In this document: positions 1 through 8,866 of the stretch, piece after piece
Position numbering within the stretch: the stretch's first letter is position 1
How the letters are laid out: every line of letters begins with the position of its first letter
Origin: Chara braunii
Taxonomy: Eukaryota; Streptophyta; Charophyceae; Charales; Characeae
Direction of reading: 5' to 3'
NCBI GenBank assembly: GCA_003427395.1
Contig: BFEA01000348.1
Span: forward strand, 307,940 to 330,309
DNA: 22,370 nt
The notes under the pieces: model-generated
Seen by the model: only the letters and a program-made list of their open reading frames with translations
The model's database searches: none
What the model was told of the DNA's origin: nothing
Position numbers and translations under genes: made by a program

Positions 1-26
1 AAAAAAAAAAAAAAAAAAAAAAAAAA
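1..26 (+). repeat. poly(A) tract at window edge
   Basis: The window opens with an uninterrupted run of 26 A. It abuts the 3' end of the minus-strand LINE copy that follows, so on that element's strand it reads as poly(T) and cannot be its own tail. The likeliest reading is the tail of a plus-strand retroelement that lies outside the window. Confidence 0.7.
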
Positions 27-60
27 GGACGTAAGGGAGACCAGGTTATCAGTATCTCAT

Positions 61-1355
61 TCAGGACAAAATTTCTGCCAGTGACAGGGCGTGGGGCGGG
101 AAGGGATCTGGAAAATCCGAGGGAGGGCATAGTGGGAACGAGGGTTCTATGTTAGTCCAGTCCTTGAAAACTAGACGGTAATCTGTCATTTCTTCCAAAT
201 CGCGCAGCCCTTCTCCTTTGTCACCACTCCATTTTACTTTTGCAATCCATCCTTCTCTTTCCCCTCCTACCCAGTCTGTGCAAAATGCCGTAATCCGTCT
301 CCTGACGTCTCCAATTTGTCTGAAGAGATCTAATTGTGCTTTTGTGTCCAACCATCTGCATGTGAGTTAAAGGTGTACCTGCGGCTGAATCTATTCTGTG
401 ATCTCTGACACCTCCACTCGTACCTTCTCCATGGCCAGGGTGCATCTTTGCCACCAGAGTGCCCATATTACCGCCCTCCTTCCGGATCTGTACATGTTCT
501 CTACGAAGGTCGTGGCTGTTCCTGCCAGCGGCCAATGCCCCACCAATATGGTTTGCCATGACCAGGGCCAGGGAATGTCCGGTTCCATTTTTCGTCATAT
601 ACAGTCCCACTATCTCCATATGAATTGGGCAATCGGACATTGCATGAAAATATGTTCAATGGTCTCCGGCTTCTTGTGGGAAGGGAAGAGACTCTGGCAC
701 CGCTGGCACCATGGGAGTAATAGGCCTGTTTGTTCGAGGTTTGTACGATCAGTCAACCAGTGTTGGCTGGCAGACAGCGGTGGGCTATCTGCCACTAGAG
801 GGAGGTGATTTTCATGGGCATATATTTTTGTTCCTTGAACCACTGGACTGGTGACAGGAGGGTGTGGTCCACATTCAGGTGTCTGGCCCATCTATCGTTA
901 ATCATATCTCTCAGATACCGTTTAGGTCTGAGCATTTTGTAGGCTGATTTGACCTTTAGCTGGCGCAGGCTAATATGACCTATCTTGGGGGCTCCCCTCT
1001 TTTGGGGAGGCTGCCAAGTCCATTCCACCGGGTCCAGAGCCAGGTCCTGGATTGGTTTGTCTGGCTGGAACGCCACCCTTTGTCCCTTCTCTTCTATTAA
1101 CTCTCACCCAGTCCACTGATGTTCTATCTCTCCATTCGAAGGGTGCTCTACTCCCTTGGAGGGTGCCCGTTTTGGTGGTGGTGACCAGGACTATTTGGGG
1201 GGAGACCATATGTATTAGGCCAATCCTCAGCGGGGTCCCTATGCTTGCCACCCAATCTCCTTCTCTCAAGGTGGGGGCACGTTTGAGGATCTGGTGGCAT
1301 TCAAGTGGAATGGCTTTTATAAGGTTTTCCAATAGCTCCTCTACGTGATGGCTGT
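61..1355 (-). pseudogene. LINE family A copy 1, 3' part of ORF2 (post-RT region, zinc finger, C-terminus), frameshifted
   Basis: Read on the minus strand, this is the end of a non-LTR retrotransposon ORF2. Open pieces in different frames follow one another in the same order as in the two other family A copies of this window. First comes a region with the signature LREGDWVASIG (1389-970), then a stretch with KSAYKMLRP and WARHLNVD (1076-795), then the zf-RVT-like finger C-X2-C-X14-H-X4-C ending in EHIFMQC (891-610). Next is a segment with IWALWWQRC (588-391), and last the C-terminus with DWVGGEREG and FPDPFPP, stopping at 61-63. At least three frameshifts break it, and there is no endonuclease or reverse transcriptase core, so this is a 5'-truncated dead copy. 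The 3' UTR is only about 34 bp before the poly(A) tract, so it is also cut at the 3' side. The boundary near 1355 is approximate. Homology among the three copies is seen directly; the family role follows from plant LINE knowledge. Confidence 0.87.
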
Positions 1356-1410
1356 ACGTATCGAGGAGAGAACGGGGCCAACTGGACAAGGACCCTCCCC
1401 AAGGACCGAA

Positions 1411-1474
1411 CCAAGCTTGAACCCGTAACCTTGTAACATGTAATCCAAGACTCTACCGTATGAGCAACTACCGG
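1411..1474 (-). repeat. tRNA-like SINE head 1 (degenerate)
   Basis: On the minus strand this carries a D-arm-like block (CTCATACGGTAGAGTC) and a T-arm-like block (GGTTACGGGTTCAAGC) spaced as in a tRNA. These correspond to the A and B boxes of an RNA polymerase III promoter. The arms do not fold into a good cloverleaf, so this is a SINE head or tRNA pseudogene rather than a working tRNA. Its body would run leftwards to the LINE-A copy 1 junction near 1355-1390. Confidence 0.6.
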
Positions 1475-1699
1475 AAATGGAATGAATGCGTGATATGCCA
1501 GACTGGGGAGAACATCAGAGCACCCGAGACCAACACCCCAAGCAAACCCTGTGAAGCCCACAACCAACATACAACACCGTGGACTACTCTTGGGTGGTGC
1601 GCAGGCAGTGTCTGTAATAGTACCATGCATCAGCCCAAGGGGATGTGTGTCCAGCCGTGCGTCAATCTAACGCCCTGCCGGTGTCCATGTGCAAGGCTG

Positions 1700-1778
1700 T
1701 GGGGTTTTGAACCCGCAACCTTATACCACAATGCGCATTTCCAATCGGTGCTCTAACCACTGAGCTACATCAACAGGA
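1700..1778 (-). repeat. tRNA-like SINE head 2
   Basis: The minus strand contains a near-perfect A box region (TAGCTCAGTGGTTAGAGCA) and a T-arm-like B box (GCGGGTTCAAAACCCC). The anticodon arm does not pair, and the spacer between the boxes is longer than in a tRNA, so it is not a functional tRNA. The sequence to its left, down to about 1480, is probably the tRNA-unrelated SINE body, running into tRNA-like head 1. I see no coding sequence in that body. Confidence 0.68.
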
Positions 1779-1956
1779 CTAGAAAAGGTAATCTAAATTC
1801 TTCTCTCGAGTCTCTCTCTATATTTTCCTCATCTATCTCATCCTCTGGGCATGTATATTATGGGGGAACATCAGCCAACCTGCATCACTCCTTATCCCAG
1901 GAGGTAGGTTTGCACCACAGGGGTGGTGCGAGAGCAAGGCTGTACCAGCCCCTCAT

Positions 1957-2150
1957 CACGGTGATGTGGGGTGGGCAGGTGCTGCCAATGGGGGAAATCG
2001 GCAGTGCTGGTGCCGAGCACTATGGCCAGTCGCTGCACCTCCCCCTTCTCCCCCACGGTGATGTGGGGTGGGCATGTGCTGCCTATGGGGGAAACCGGCA
2101 GTGCTGGTGCCGAGCACTATGACCAGTCGCTGCACCTCCCCCTTCTCCCC
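1957..2150. repeat. 97-bp tandem duplication (two copies)
   Basis: A 97-bp unit starting CACGGTGATGTGGGGTGGGC occurs at 1957-2053 and again from 2054 with only a handful of substitutions. Each unit holds a small inverted repeat (AGTGCT, 7-nt loop, AGCACT) and ends in a C-rich run. The bases just before 1957 resemble the end of a third, decayed unit. Open frames here are consequences of the repeat and not genes. Confidence 0.9.
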
Positions 2151-2306
2151 CATAGCGCCACATTAGCAGTGTTGAATAGCCATATCGTTGTTGCATAGCA
2201 CCGAACAATATTGGCCAAGGTCCTGCCTATACTGGCCTGGGGGGCCAACAGGCTATCTCTTGATGGTAAGACACCAAGCATCCTCAGGCACATAAGTGAG
2301 GCGAAT

Positions 2307-2374
2307 GGGGATTGAACCCAGGACCTTGTGAATGCAGGTCGTGTGCCTTACCAACTAAGCTGGCCCGTGGGGAT
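2307..2374 (-). repeat. tRNA-like SINE head 3
   Basis: On the minus strand this shows a D-arm-like block (AGCTTAGTTGGTAAGGC), a five-pair anticodon-like stem (GACCT, 9-nt loop, AGGTC) and a T-arm-like block (TGGGTTCAATCCCCA). The stem pairing makes it the most tRNA-like of the three heads on this side. The 9-nt loop and poor acceptor pairing argue for a tRNA-derived SINE. The segment 2160-2306 on its 3' side (leftwards) is the presumed body, with no recognisable gene. Confidence 0.7.
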
Positions 2375-2754
2375 ACTCACGAGACTCCCATCCGACCACC
2401 TCTCTCGATATATCTCCTGGCGCAACCCCACTCCTTTTTCTATCTTACCTCATGCGAGGAACCATCATTGGACGACCGGCCCCCAGGTAATTCAAAACTA
2501 TTGGATTGCGTCTGGACTCTATATTTCAACAGACCATAGGCTAGGCCCGCCAGTGGGAAGAAAATTCCCTGCGACTATGCTCACTGTTCGCTCTGGCCAC
2601 GCCACATATTTAGGGCTCCCCGCACCACTCACCAGATCTGGAAAAGACGAAAACTATGGGTGTTGTATCTTTCCACGCTCTACAGGAATAGACATTCTAG
2701 TTTGACACATTTTGTGAGAAGTGTGCCGAGGCCCATAGGCATCACATAGGACCC
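2375..2754. other. no recognised gene
   Basis: I find no coding or RNA signature in this stretch. Short open frames on both strands lack any recognisable motif. It probably holds decayed repeat sequence between a SINE and the fold-back element. Confidence 0.5.
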
Positions 2755-2851
2755 AGTTGCACCACTTCCATCCACCAAGATGTTGAATGCATCTGCGCCA
2801 TTGTTTCTCCAGGTGCATTGAAAATCTTGGCGGATGGAGAGTGGTGCAACT
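2755..2851. repeat. 97-nt imperfect inverted repeat (fold-back)
   Basis: The left arm (2755-2794, starting AGTTGCACCAC) and right arm (2811-2851, ending GTGGTGCAACT) are complementary over about 40 bases, with roughly five mismatches and one single-base bulge. The loop is 16 nt. Length, loop size and mismatch density resemble a MITE remnant or a plant microRNA-type precursor. Transcription cannot be judged from sequence. Confidence 0.85.
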
Positions 2852-2940
2852 AGGCGCGTAGTCCCACTGCGGCACTCCCGCAAATGTACTTCAATGCAGA
2901 TGAGGCTGTGAGACCCCACAGTATAATGAAAGTTGCTTGA

Positions 2941-4608
2941 AGTTTCCTTTTATGGGCTGGACAAGAGAACATATTTTGGAACCTCCCTCATCCTTCTGCA
3001 CACTCAAGACTCGAAGGGGAAAGAGGCACAGTTCGTAAGGATCTACTCTTAGATAACCTATGGGTGTCCCTACTGAAGATATGGAGAAAACTACCTCTTC
3101 CAGATAAAACCACACCCACACGCTTTGAAGAAATCTTGAGGCAACCTCTATTTGGGAATAGATGGATAACGGATGTTAATGGTTGTGTGTACAATAGTTC
3201 TACTCCTCCACGGTCTCAGTGGGGGAAAAAAGGGGTAATACGGGTCAAAGACATTTGGGACCTAGAAAAAAAAGAGTGGAAGTCTTATGATCAACTCAAT
3301 AAAACAATTACATATGCGCACAAGATAGACCACAATTTGGACCATATCATTTGCTCTATCCCCCTGGCATGGGTTAGAGAATTAAGAAAAGGAATAAGAT
3401 TTCAGGAAGGAGACTATGTAACGATTACACACGACCCAGAATACTGGCAGGTAGGACAAATAATAAGTCTATTAAAAGAAGGAGCTTTAGTGGCCCTGTT
3501 CAAGATGACAGCAAACCACCTTCTCTGTCCTTCATCAACCAATCCAGTTGAGCTCTTTTCCTTTAAGGAAATGTTTAGGATTAGGGTTATTTTTATGTCA
3601 GTAACCACCGGATGGACGACTTTTTTCCCACAATGCCCAATTCCGGACCTTCCCATAGATCCAGACGAATGAGTATGGCAAACGGGAAAAATGAGTAAAC
3701 CTCGTACTCTGCAAACTCTTACGGTGAAGGCTGCGTATCGTCTGTTGAGACCACGGGTGGATGTGTCGTCTGTAATAAGGGATCGATGGACCAGACATCT
3801 GAATATTGACGCACAATGCATCAAAAATATTAATAAGATTAAAAAACGACCAGCCAAGTTTTCCTCTTTACAATGGCAAATCCTTCATCGTTGCTTACCA
3901 ACTAATGATTGGCTCATTGATCACACCAATTTGGAACAACGTGGTCTGGTGTTTCCATGGTGCAAAGCATGTCTATCTGTCTTTCCCCATAAGAAGATTA
4001 GAGAGACAATAGAGCATGTGTTCATTCAATGCCCAGGTACGGTTCTACTTTGGAGAAGATGGGACTGTGTGTGGAAAGGATTGACGGGTATTGATTGGTC
4101 ATGGGATTGGAAAGCCATTCTCTTGGGCCAATGGATACCAGTGGAAACACAGCCTACAAAATTTCAAACGAATTTTTTTGATTTAGGTCGGAAAGCCATT
4201 CCATGGGTATTATGGTACAAAAGATGTGTAGATGAAAGAAAAAATGTAAAATTAGAAGGAAAGGAATTTGCTGATCTAATTGTTCAATTTGTGCAGACGG
4301 AAATACAGGCACACTGGTCAACGGTTCGATCAAAGTTACAACAACTCCATCAGAAAAAAGATATTATCAATTGCATTCAAAAATTCAATCAAGATTGGCT
4401 GGGGGGAACCGAAGGAGGAAGTTTGGGAGAAGTGATATGGCCGGGAAAGGAAAAACAGAGGGAACCCCTAAAGAAAGACTTCAATCTGTGCTTCAAAGAC
4501 TGGTTTTCACTTCCACTAGGAGCCTCACTCAGATCATCGGAATGCTTTCTCGATCCCTTCCCTCCTTCGGAATTGGCTTTGGTTGATTTGCAATGGTACG
4601 CCTTGTAA
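2941..4608 (+). pseudogene. LINE family A copy 2, 5'-truncated ORF2 (C-terminal half) with one in-frame stop
   Basis: A single plus-strand frame runs from about 2941 to the stop at 4606-4608, about 556 codons, broken only by TGA at 3670-3672. It covers the part of ORF2 downstream of the reverse transcriptase core. It starts with a region containing KIWRKLPLPDK and RWITDVNGCVY (about 3076-3190), then WVRELRKGIRFQEGDY (about 3370-3420), then TVKAAYRLLRPR (about 3721) and WTRHLNID. The zinc finger is C-X2-C-X14-H-X4-C (from WCKAC to IQC, about 3958-4032). The tail has NQDWLGG and FKDWF. Family A copies 1 and 3 share this order. The interrupting TGA aligns with a Trp codon in copy 3. No RNase H domain is visible. 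The element is dead because endonuclease and RT are missing, but its low number of lesions suggests fairly recent insertion compared with copy 1. The left boundary near 2941 is estimated from similarity. Confidence 0.88.
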
Positions 4609-4795
4609 TATGGTTAAATCTCCGAAAGAAGCATGTGCTTTCTTTGTGAATGATCTCTAGATGCATCACTAGTGAGTTAAGTAAGGAGATAGTGCTGCTT
4701 GTTTAAATAGAAGTATCTGGCGGCCTAAGTTTTGGCTGAAGAGGCAGATCTCACTCTCTTGCTACATTATTCAAAGTTATGAACCACGTTTACAT
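4609..4795 (+). other. 3' UTR of LINE-A copy 2
   Basis: This segment follows the copy 2 stop codon and shares a short block at 4714-4746 with the 3' UTR of copy 3 at 22183-22214. The common core is TTTGGCGSCC-like followed by TGAAGAGGCA. No poly(A) tail is left before the SINE that begins at about 4803, so the end is approximate. Confidence 0.6.
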
Positions 4796-4802
4796 GTATT
4801 AA

Positions 4803-4913
4803 GGGACGTTGGACCCGGTTTCAAGCAGGTGCAGCTCCCCACCAATAAAATGGAGCCAGTAGCTGGGCTGCTAGTGATGGATGTTTTTATCAACATCACT
4901 AGCAGTTCCGCCG

Positions 4914-4947
<34 letters not shown>
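4803..4947 (+). repeat. SINE-H copy 1, with 30-nt poly(A) tail
   Basis: The head begins GGGACGTTGGACCCGG and includes stem-loop I, GCTCC (4834-4838) pairing with GGAGC (4852-4856). Stem-loop II has a perfect 12-bp stem, CTGCTAGTGATG at 4868-4879 with CATCACTAGCAG at 4894-4905. The element ends CCGCCGGGTT followed by A at 4918-4947. The same head, stem-loop I and tail style recur at 8284, 8713 and, inverted, 9608-9457. Polymerase III boxes are not convincing, so 'SINE' is inferred from length, copy number and A tail. No target-site duplication is obvious. Confidence 0.8.
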
Positions 4948-4950
<3 letters not shown>

Positions 4951-5541
4951 GTTCCCATGGCACCACCGCACCACCGTTCACAGAAGCTGGGCCGAATCAG
5001 GGCATCCAGCAACGGTTACCACGACATGCACAAACGACAAAAATCATGACAATGTACTTTTCCATGTTGTAGCAGAAGATTCATTCTGATTTGCACATTT
5101 GGAGAGTAGTGGAGCGAGGCGCATTTCGCATGCGACCCTTGCGCAGGTGGCAGCCGAATCTTCGTTGCATTGTTCCGATTTTAACTCCTGTCCGTAAGGG
5201 TGCATTCGCCGAAATCCGCCTGAGCAGCCTATGGCCGTCCAACCGTGATGTCACCTGGAACACGAAAACCACCACATGGAAGAGGTGTACGGGTGTCCAG
5301 CATCGATGCCGTTGGAATATACGAAATCAAACATGGCCAACGCTCCCATGGGAAGCTCATAAAATGAGCAAAATTATTTATACATATACATGAATGACAA
5401 GTGAACTTCATCCCACAGGAGCTAAGGTGCCGCATGCCCGAATTTTGGCCCCAAGCGGACCGAGAAGGTCTAAACTCATGGTCCACGTCCTTTTTCTCTC
5501 GATTTCACCTTTCACTACCTACCCACCACTACTCCTAAGCC
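4948..5541. other. no recognised gene
   Basis: Two overlapping open frames of about 64-100 codons near 5081-5393 lie on opposite strands and show no family motif, hydrophobic segment or low-complexity signature. I see no RNA gene. The stretch may be 5' flank of LINE-B or older repeat sequence. Confidence 0.45.
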
Positions 5542-5549
5542 TATAAAAG
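5542..5549 (+). promoter_or_regulatory. candidate TATA box (TATAAAAG)
   Basis: TATAAAAG lies about 200 bp upstream of the LINE-B ORF2 start, in a C-rich, A-poor setting, so it stands out from its surroundings. A transcript would start near 5572-5580. A C6-TGT-G7 hairpin follows at about 5639-5654. Function is inferred only. Confidence 0.35.
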
Positions 5550-5743
5550 GGACCCCTGCAAGCCTAGCTACCGCTCACAATTAAGGGGATGCATGTTCGC
5601 CCCCCGCTCTAATCGGCAATGATCAAGCAGTAGGGTTCCCCCCTGTGGGGGGGCCGGCTAACGCAAAAACCTGAGCATTTTGCCAGCAGCTGCGCCTCCC
5701 ATGGACTACGTACCTCAAACCAAGGGGAAGGTGGGCATCTTAT

Positions 5744-7354
5744 ATGGACCCCTCCCCGGGTACAGTTGCCCCAACCAATAATAAAAGATTCAAACCCACC
5801 ACTGAAGAAGATATTCTAAAAGAAATCAGACAACAACCAGAAATCTCCCTCTACTCACTGAATGTAGATGTTCTGGCATCTATACTGGACAACCCGGTTC
5901 AGTGGAGAAACTTACAGAATCCATGGGCTGGTTTAGCCACAACCCCCCAGACATAACCTGTCTGCAGGAAACTCACCTTACAGATAACGAGGAACACAAT
6001 AGAATCAGAATAGCCCTAATTAAGAAACTTAGATTCGTTAAAGCAGCATATTGGTCCCACACCTCACCAAACGGCTCAGCTGGCACAGTCATCCTCCTCC
6101 ACGAAAACTCAACTGCCTGCAACCTAATGAGAGTTCAGAATGCTAGGCAGAACACCTTCACAGGCAGATGGGTGAGATTAGACATCAACTACAAAGAGCA
6201 AGAACTAACTGTCTTTGATATCTACGGCCCAACAGCGCAGCAAGAAAAGACGCCCTTCCTTCATTCAATCGAACAACTAATACCCCCGCACAAACACGTG
6301 ATCCTCATGGGAGACTGGAATTCAGTCCAGAACCTTACCCTGGACAGAATCACGAATTCCACCAACTCATCACAACACTCCAACAACCTCGAATTTACAG
6401 ACTTTATGACCAGAAAAAACTTAGTAGATCCTTTTCGCCTCCTCTACCCAGACTATAAGAAATTTTCATGCACAAGAAGAACCACCCAAGGTAGGACCTC
6501 GTTCTCAAGAATAGATTTCTTCTTCCTATCGGATTCCTTAATAGGCACCCTACAAGACTGCAAGATAGGACCATAAACCCATAGTACTGACCCTCAGATT
6601 CTCAAAGACTGGGTACCTAGGCAAAAGTTTCTACCACTTCAACAACGCCCTTCTAACCAGCCAAGAGTTTCAAAAAGAACTAGCCGAGATCCTATCGCAA
6701 ACCACACAACAACACGTCAATGAGGACATCTACACCGAATTCCCAAAAATCATAGAGGAGATAAGCTCGAAAGTAGCCCAGACATCAAGGAAACTTGCAG
6801 CAAAAAGAAAAGAAAGGGAAGAAATGCTAAAGAACACCATAGATATAGCCGAACACAACCTGCAGCAAAACAACAACTCAAGCTTTTTCGCCGAAGTTCA
6901 CTGCAAATCCAAAGAAGAGCTAGCAGAATGGACCAAACTTAAACTCAAAGGCCTGCAACTAAGAGCAAGAGTAAGGGACTAAGAAAATGTCAAAATTCTT
7001 CTTTCAGAAAATCAAGTTGAAGTCAAGGAATTCAAAAATAGAAAGTCTGTCAGACGAGCACGGTAGACCAGCTACGGAAACGACACAACTCATCAACATA
7101 GCAGCTAACTTTTACAAAGACCTCTACACGAGCAAAACTCCGACTGTACGCAAGAATGATATACAAAGAGCTAGGGACAAATTCTTGACCCACCTCGAGC
7201 GCACGCTGTCCGCAGATACAGCAAACACTCTGGACTCGCCCATTTCCCTGAAGGAATTACATGAAGCACTAAGAGACCTAAAATCCAATAAAGCCCCAGG
7301 CAGAGACGGACTATCAAAGGAATTCTGGGAAGCAAGCTGGCCCACACTAGGCCC
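5744..7354 (+). pseudogene. LINE family B ORF2 fragment: APE-type endonuclease and start of reverse transcriptase, frameshifted and 3'-truncated
   Basis: The chosen start, ATG at 5744, opens a frame leading to SLYSLNVDVLAS, the first endonuclease motif. The frame shifts near 5905 to a 224-codon piece with CLQETHL (catalytic Glu), VILMGDWNSV with a downstream LDR, and SRIDFFFLSDSL. A second shift near 6568 leads to DHKPIVLTL, the terminal Asp-His of the endonuclease fold. That frame then gives a charged, coiled-coil-like linker up to TAA at 6980. A third frame from 6987 carries FFFQKIK, IAANFYKDLY and NKAPGRDGLSKEFW, which is the N-terminal part of the RT domain. Homology stops at about 7354, where a poly(T) run and unrelated sequence begin. 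The finger, palm and C-terminal zinc finger are missing and do not reappear downstream. The sequence is clearly distinct from family A. A 26-codon frame at 5701-5781 overlaps the ORF2 start. Confidence 0.88.
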
Positions 7355-7394
7355 TCTCCCACTCTATAACCCAACTTGTTGGGGGTGCGAGGCC

Positions 7395-7640
7395 TTTTTT
7401 TTTTTTTTCAATTTTAAACCCGGCCCTGGTAGAGAGATTTGGCTTTTCCGAATACGGCGGCGTTGGCAGAGGTTTTTGCTGGGTTTCAGTGGGTATTCAT
7501 TTACTTTCATTGAGTTTGGGGACTTAGCAGACCTTAGTTCCAGTAGATTGGCAGTTGATTACAAATTTTCTTGAGTTTTTCCAAATGTTCTCATCGTTCT
7601 CAGCCGAAGCTGGGTAATGGCCCCAGTATCTCATGTTCTT
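7395..7640 (-). repeat. minus-strand retroelement with 14-nt poly(A) tail
   Basis: A T run at 7395-7408 is followed on the plus strand by CAATTTTAAACCCGGCCCTGG. On the minus strand this reads as CCGGGTTTAAAATTG followed by A14, matching the 3' tails of SINE-H copies at 4911-4947 and 9457-9500. The rest of the element does not show the SINE-H head or its GCTCTTA loop, so this may be a different element that shares only the tail. Its insertion truncates LINE-B. The right boundary is uncertain. Confidence 0.5.
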
Positions 7641-7653
7641 TGTATATTCATGA

Positions 7654-7712
7654 GGACAGTGGGCCCGGTTCACAGCACGTGTTGCTCCCCATGAATAGAT
7701 TGGAGCATTGCC
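7654..7712 (+). repeat. SINE-H partial copy (head and stem-loop I only)
   Basis: The sequence GGGCCCGGTTCACAGCACG followed by GCTCC (7684-7688) and GGAGC (7702-7706) matches the SINE-H head. It ends in a C8-9 run, and stem-loop II is absent. Confidence 0.7.
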
Positions 7713-7763
7713 CCCCCCCAAAAGAAAAAGATTGGAAGGACTGGGACATGTAGTAGAATAGCA

Positions 7764-7872
7764 GGGGGGAGGAATAGTAGTAGGTGGTGGGAAGATAGGT
7801 AGGAACTGGGAGGGCAGGTAGAAGGGGTGGGGAGGCAAGCGGGGGTGTGGGTGACCAGGGGGGAAAACAGGG
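7764..7872 (+). repeat. G-rich, strand-asymmetric tract with quadruplex potential
   Basis: About ten runs of three to six G occur on the plus strand, with C nearly absent. The block GGGG-T-GGGG, then an 8-nt spacer, GGGGG-TGT-GGG meets the usual pattern for an intramolecular G-quadruplex. No gene is recognised here or in the following 7873-8228. Confidence 0.6.
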
Positions 7873-8228
7873 AAAAACACATTAAACAGATGAGAGGTAT
7901 GGAAGCACTTAAGGTAGGGGCTAACACTCACAATAAAGGATACATTGTAAAGGCACTGCCAATCTGCAGTTTAGACAAGGGATGATGGGTACAGGGTGTA
8001 CATAACAAGGTTAAAGGTGTGAGAGTACAGAGACAAGCAGACAGACAAGCAGTAGGCCTGTCATAAGTCCGAGTGCTCTGGAGATTGAGGAAAATACATT
8101 CCCCTTTGTTATCTCAAGCATGTTCAGATCATTCCAAGAAAGAGTGATGGGGCTAGTACCTAAGGTTCGTTCAGGCAACCAATTATCTGGTCGAACAGGT
8201 GCCCCCTCGTATTCAATTTAAATAGGGT
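7873..8228. other. no recognised gene
   Basis: This is unannotated repeat-like sequence with a short AGACAAGCAG-type duplication near 8032-8052. No open frame or RNA signature is convincing. Confidence 0.4.
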
Positions 8229-8230
8229 AA

Positions 8231-8260
8231 GGGATGCTGGACCCGATTTCCTGCAAGCAC
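8231..8260 (+). repeat. SINE-H head fragment
   Basis: GGGATGCTGGACCCGATTTC repeats, 53 bp upstream, the start of the SINE-H copy at 8284. It looks like a partial tandem copy of the head, without stem-loops I and II. Confidence 0.65.
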
Positions 8261-8283
8261 TGTAGCACAGTACTATTTATAAT

Positions 8284-8420
8284 GGGATGCTGGACCCGTT
8301 TCCAGCAGGTGCAGCTTCTTACCAATAGAAAGGAATCAAAGGATCCATGGGCAATCGCAGTATTTTCATTTTCAGGATGCTCTTACCATCCACAAAATGA
8401 AGGTTCTGTAGGATCTGTAC
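8284..8420 (+). repeat. SINE-H copy 2
   Basis: The head GGGATGCTGGACCCGTTTCC is followed by a decayed stem-loop I (TACCAATAGAA loop). Stem-loop II has CATTTTCAGGATG at 8367-8379 and CATCCACAAAATG at 8387-8399, which pair at 11 of 13 positions around the loop CTCTTAC. The stem shares no sequence with the stems of the other copies. The tail is not recognisable. Confidence 0.72.
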
Positions 8421-8712
8421 ACGTGATTTTCCGGTAGAAATTAGCATTGTCACCTTCACATCAGGCCACACCTCCTCTCTTGAGCAAGGGCAGGGGGTGG
8501 TTTGCATTGCTTCGACCGGGGAGGAATGGTTAGTTCATCTCTTGAGCTGAGGCAAGGAACAACCATGACCACTCAGTGTGATGCGGCCGAGATGCTAAGG
8601 ATTCATAAACTCTGCTGTGGGCCTTGTTTTATGGCCAGGAGAACAGTTAATCCTCTCCAGGCGAGGGCAATCAATGCTGTCTTCCTATCGTCATGCTCTG
8701 GTGTAGTTGAAA
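8421..8712. other. no recognised gene
   Basis: One 84-codon open frame crosses this stretch and runs into the next SINE-H copy; its product shows no motif. I see no RNA gene. Confidence 0.4.
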
Positions 8713-8866
8713 GGGACTGCTCCCATTCTCCAGCAGGCGTAGCTCCCCACCAATAGACTGGAGCCATCATAAATGGGCAATATCCTACTTGGAGGCTGCT
8801 CTTATCACCTCCAAGAGTAGGTCTCCAGCTGATGTTTCAAACACAAATAAATAAATAAATAAATTC
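8713..8866 (+). repeat. SINE-H copy 3, tail replaced by (AAAT)n
   Basis: The head is degenerate (GGGACTGCTCCC), followed by a perfect stem-loop I (GCTCC 8742-8746, GGAGC 8760-8764). Stem-loop II pairs CTTGGAGG (8788-8795) with CCTCCAAG (8808-8815) and, across a 2-nt bulge, CCTA (8784-8787) with TAGG (8818-8821). Its loop contains GCTCTTATC. The 3' end is an (AAAT)n microsatellite at about 8845-8866. Confidence 0.78.

Noticed and set aside
1700-1778. A functional tRNA gene
   Set aside because: The A and B boxes are good but the anticodon arm does not pair and the acceptor arms do not match.
1957-2150. A CRISPR-like array
   Set aside because: The two 97-bp units are directly adjacent with no spacers, and the context is eukaryotic.
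3670-3672. A recoded UGA or non-standard genetic code in the LINE ORF2
   Set aside because: TAG and TAA stops occur as well, along with frameshifts, and many Trp codons are still TGG. Deamination of dead copies explains it more simply.
4663-4683. XbaI, NsiI and SpeI-like sites packed within about 20 bp, as in a cloning polylinker
   Set aside because: The order and flanks do not match any vector I recognise, and the block sits in the expected LINE 3' UTR. Chance is more likely.
5081-5393. Overlapping open frames of 64-100 codons on both strands
   Set aside because: They have no motif, composition signal or context that supports a gene; opposite-strand overlap suggests chance.
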